From Desulfobacula sp. (GTDB lineage Bacteria > Desulfobacterota > Desulfobacteria > Desulfobacterales > Desulfobacteraceae), in assembly GCA_023144585.1 (NCBI GenBank), contig JAGLFI010000074.1:1-6166 (forward strand): 6,166 bases of DNA, given 5' to 3'. The notes under the pieces are model-generated. The model was not told the DNA's origin. It saw only the letters and a list, made by a program, of their open reading frames with translations, and ran no database searches. Below, piece after piece: positions 5,809-6,166 of the stretch. Position 1 is the first letter of the stretch. The number at the start of each line of letters is the position of its first letter. Both the position numbers and the translations under genes were made by a program.

Positions 5809-6166
5809 GAAGAAAAGAAAAAGAAATTTCAGACATAAAAGAGATTGAAAAAATTTTACAGGAAAGTAATGTCTGCCGTTTGGCAATGGTGGATGGTGAC
5901 AAACCTTATCTGGTTCCCCTGAATTTTGGATATTGTGACGGATGCCTTTTTTTTCACAGTGCAAAACAAGGGAGAAAGATTGATTTAATTCAAAAAAATC
6001 TTAATGTCTGTTTTGAGGTTGATCAATTCATCAAGTTCAAAAAGGCCAAACTGGCCTGTAAGTGGGGTCTTGAATATAAAAGTGTGATTGGATCGGGCAG
6101 GGCCCAACTGTTGGATAATTTAGAAGAAAAAATAGAAGCATTAAATATCAGTGATGTCCGGTTAAG
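5805..6166 (+). CDS. Pyridoxamine 5'-phosphate oxidase-related, NimA-like FMN-binding protein, 3' end outside window
   Basis: The 120 visible residues begin MRRKEKEISD and match the NimA-like branch of the flavin-binding split-barrel (PNPOx-like) fold. Typical elements are CRLAMVDGDKPYLVPLNFGY (24-43), FFHSAKQGRKIDLI (49-62), CFEVD (69-73) and KWGLEYKSVIGSGRAQLL (86-103). Members are small, usually 150-160 residues, and bind FMN or heme. Some, the Nim proteins, are linked to nitroimidazole resistance by reducing the drug, but most are uncharacterised, so resistance should not be assumed. ATG 5805 overlaps the PHP stop by four bases with little ribosome site of its own (AAGAAAG is weak), so translation is probably coupled to PHP. 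Near the window end the family's usual ALNxIMxxY pattern reads ALNISDVRL, a mild divergence that cannot be judged without the rest of the gene. Confidence 0.88.
   Translation, partial: MRRKEKEISDIKEIEKILQESNVCRLAMVDGDKPYLVPLNFGYCDGCLFFHSAKQGRKIDLIQKNLNVCFEVDQFIKFKKAKLACKWGLEYKSVIGSGRAQLLDNLEEKIEALNISDVRL

Overview
The window looks like an AT-rich chromosomal segment of a strictly anaerobic deltaproteobacterium, probably a Desulfobacter/Desulfobacula-like sulfate reducer. This placement is inference: it rests on the divergent PEP carboxykinase, an iron-sulfur flavoprotein of the type common in anaerobes, and general codon and protein flavour. No rRNA or other phylogenetic marker is present. 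I see no tRNA, rRNA, CRISPR array, insertion sequence or phage gene.

Layout: (1) Positions 1-166 hold no supported gene, only a weak hairpin with a T-run. (2) A plus-strand pair follows: an exported FKBP-type peptidyl-prolyl isomerase (167-873), whose signal peptide lies in a different frame from its body, and 6 bases later a [4Fe-4S]/FMN flavoprotein (880-1443). (3) Converging on it, and sharing the four bases TTAA as both stop codons, is a minus-strand pair: GTP-type PEP carboxykinase (4725-2758), then 58 bases downstream a mandelate racemase-type enolase-superfamily enzyme (2699-1440). (4) An AT-rich divergent intergenic region (4726-4899) carries a candidate PEPCK promoter with an overlapping dyad and a weaker candidate promoter facing right. 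(5) A plus-strand pair closes the window: a PHP-domain phosphoesterase (4900-5808), coupled by an ATGA overlap to a NimA-like FMN-binding split-barrel protein that runs off the end.

How the genes relate: PEPCK links oxaloacetate to PEP for gluconeogenesis. The enolase-superfamily enzyme behind it is likely a sugar-acid dehydratase or epimerase and may be co-transcribed, but a shared pathway is only suggested by position. The PHP protein probably removes phosphate from small nucleotides. Its coupled partner is a flavin-binding, possibly redox-protective protein. The FKBP would fold proteins in the periplasm, while the flavoprotein is cytoplasmic electron-transfer machinery.

I found no convincing new multi-gene system. 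The points most worth a second look are the frame break in the FKBP signal peptide, the apparent loss of the canonical guanine-stacking motif in PEPCK, the KxR active-site variant with a lysine-rich tail in the enolase-superfamily enzyme, and the dyad sitting on the candidate PEPCK promoter.
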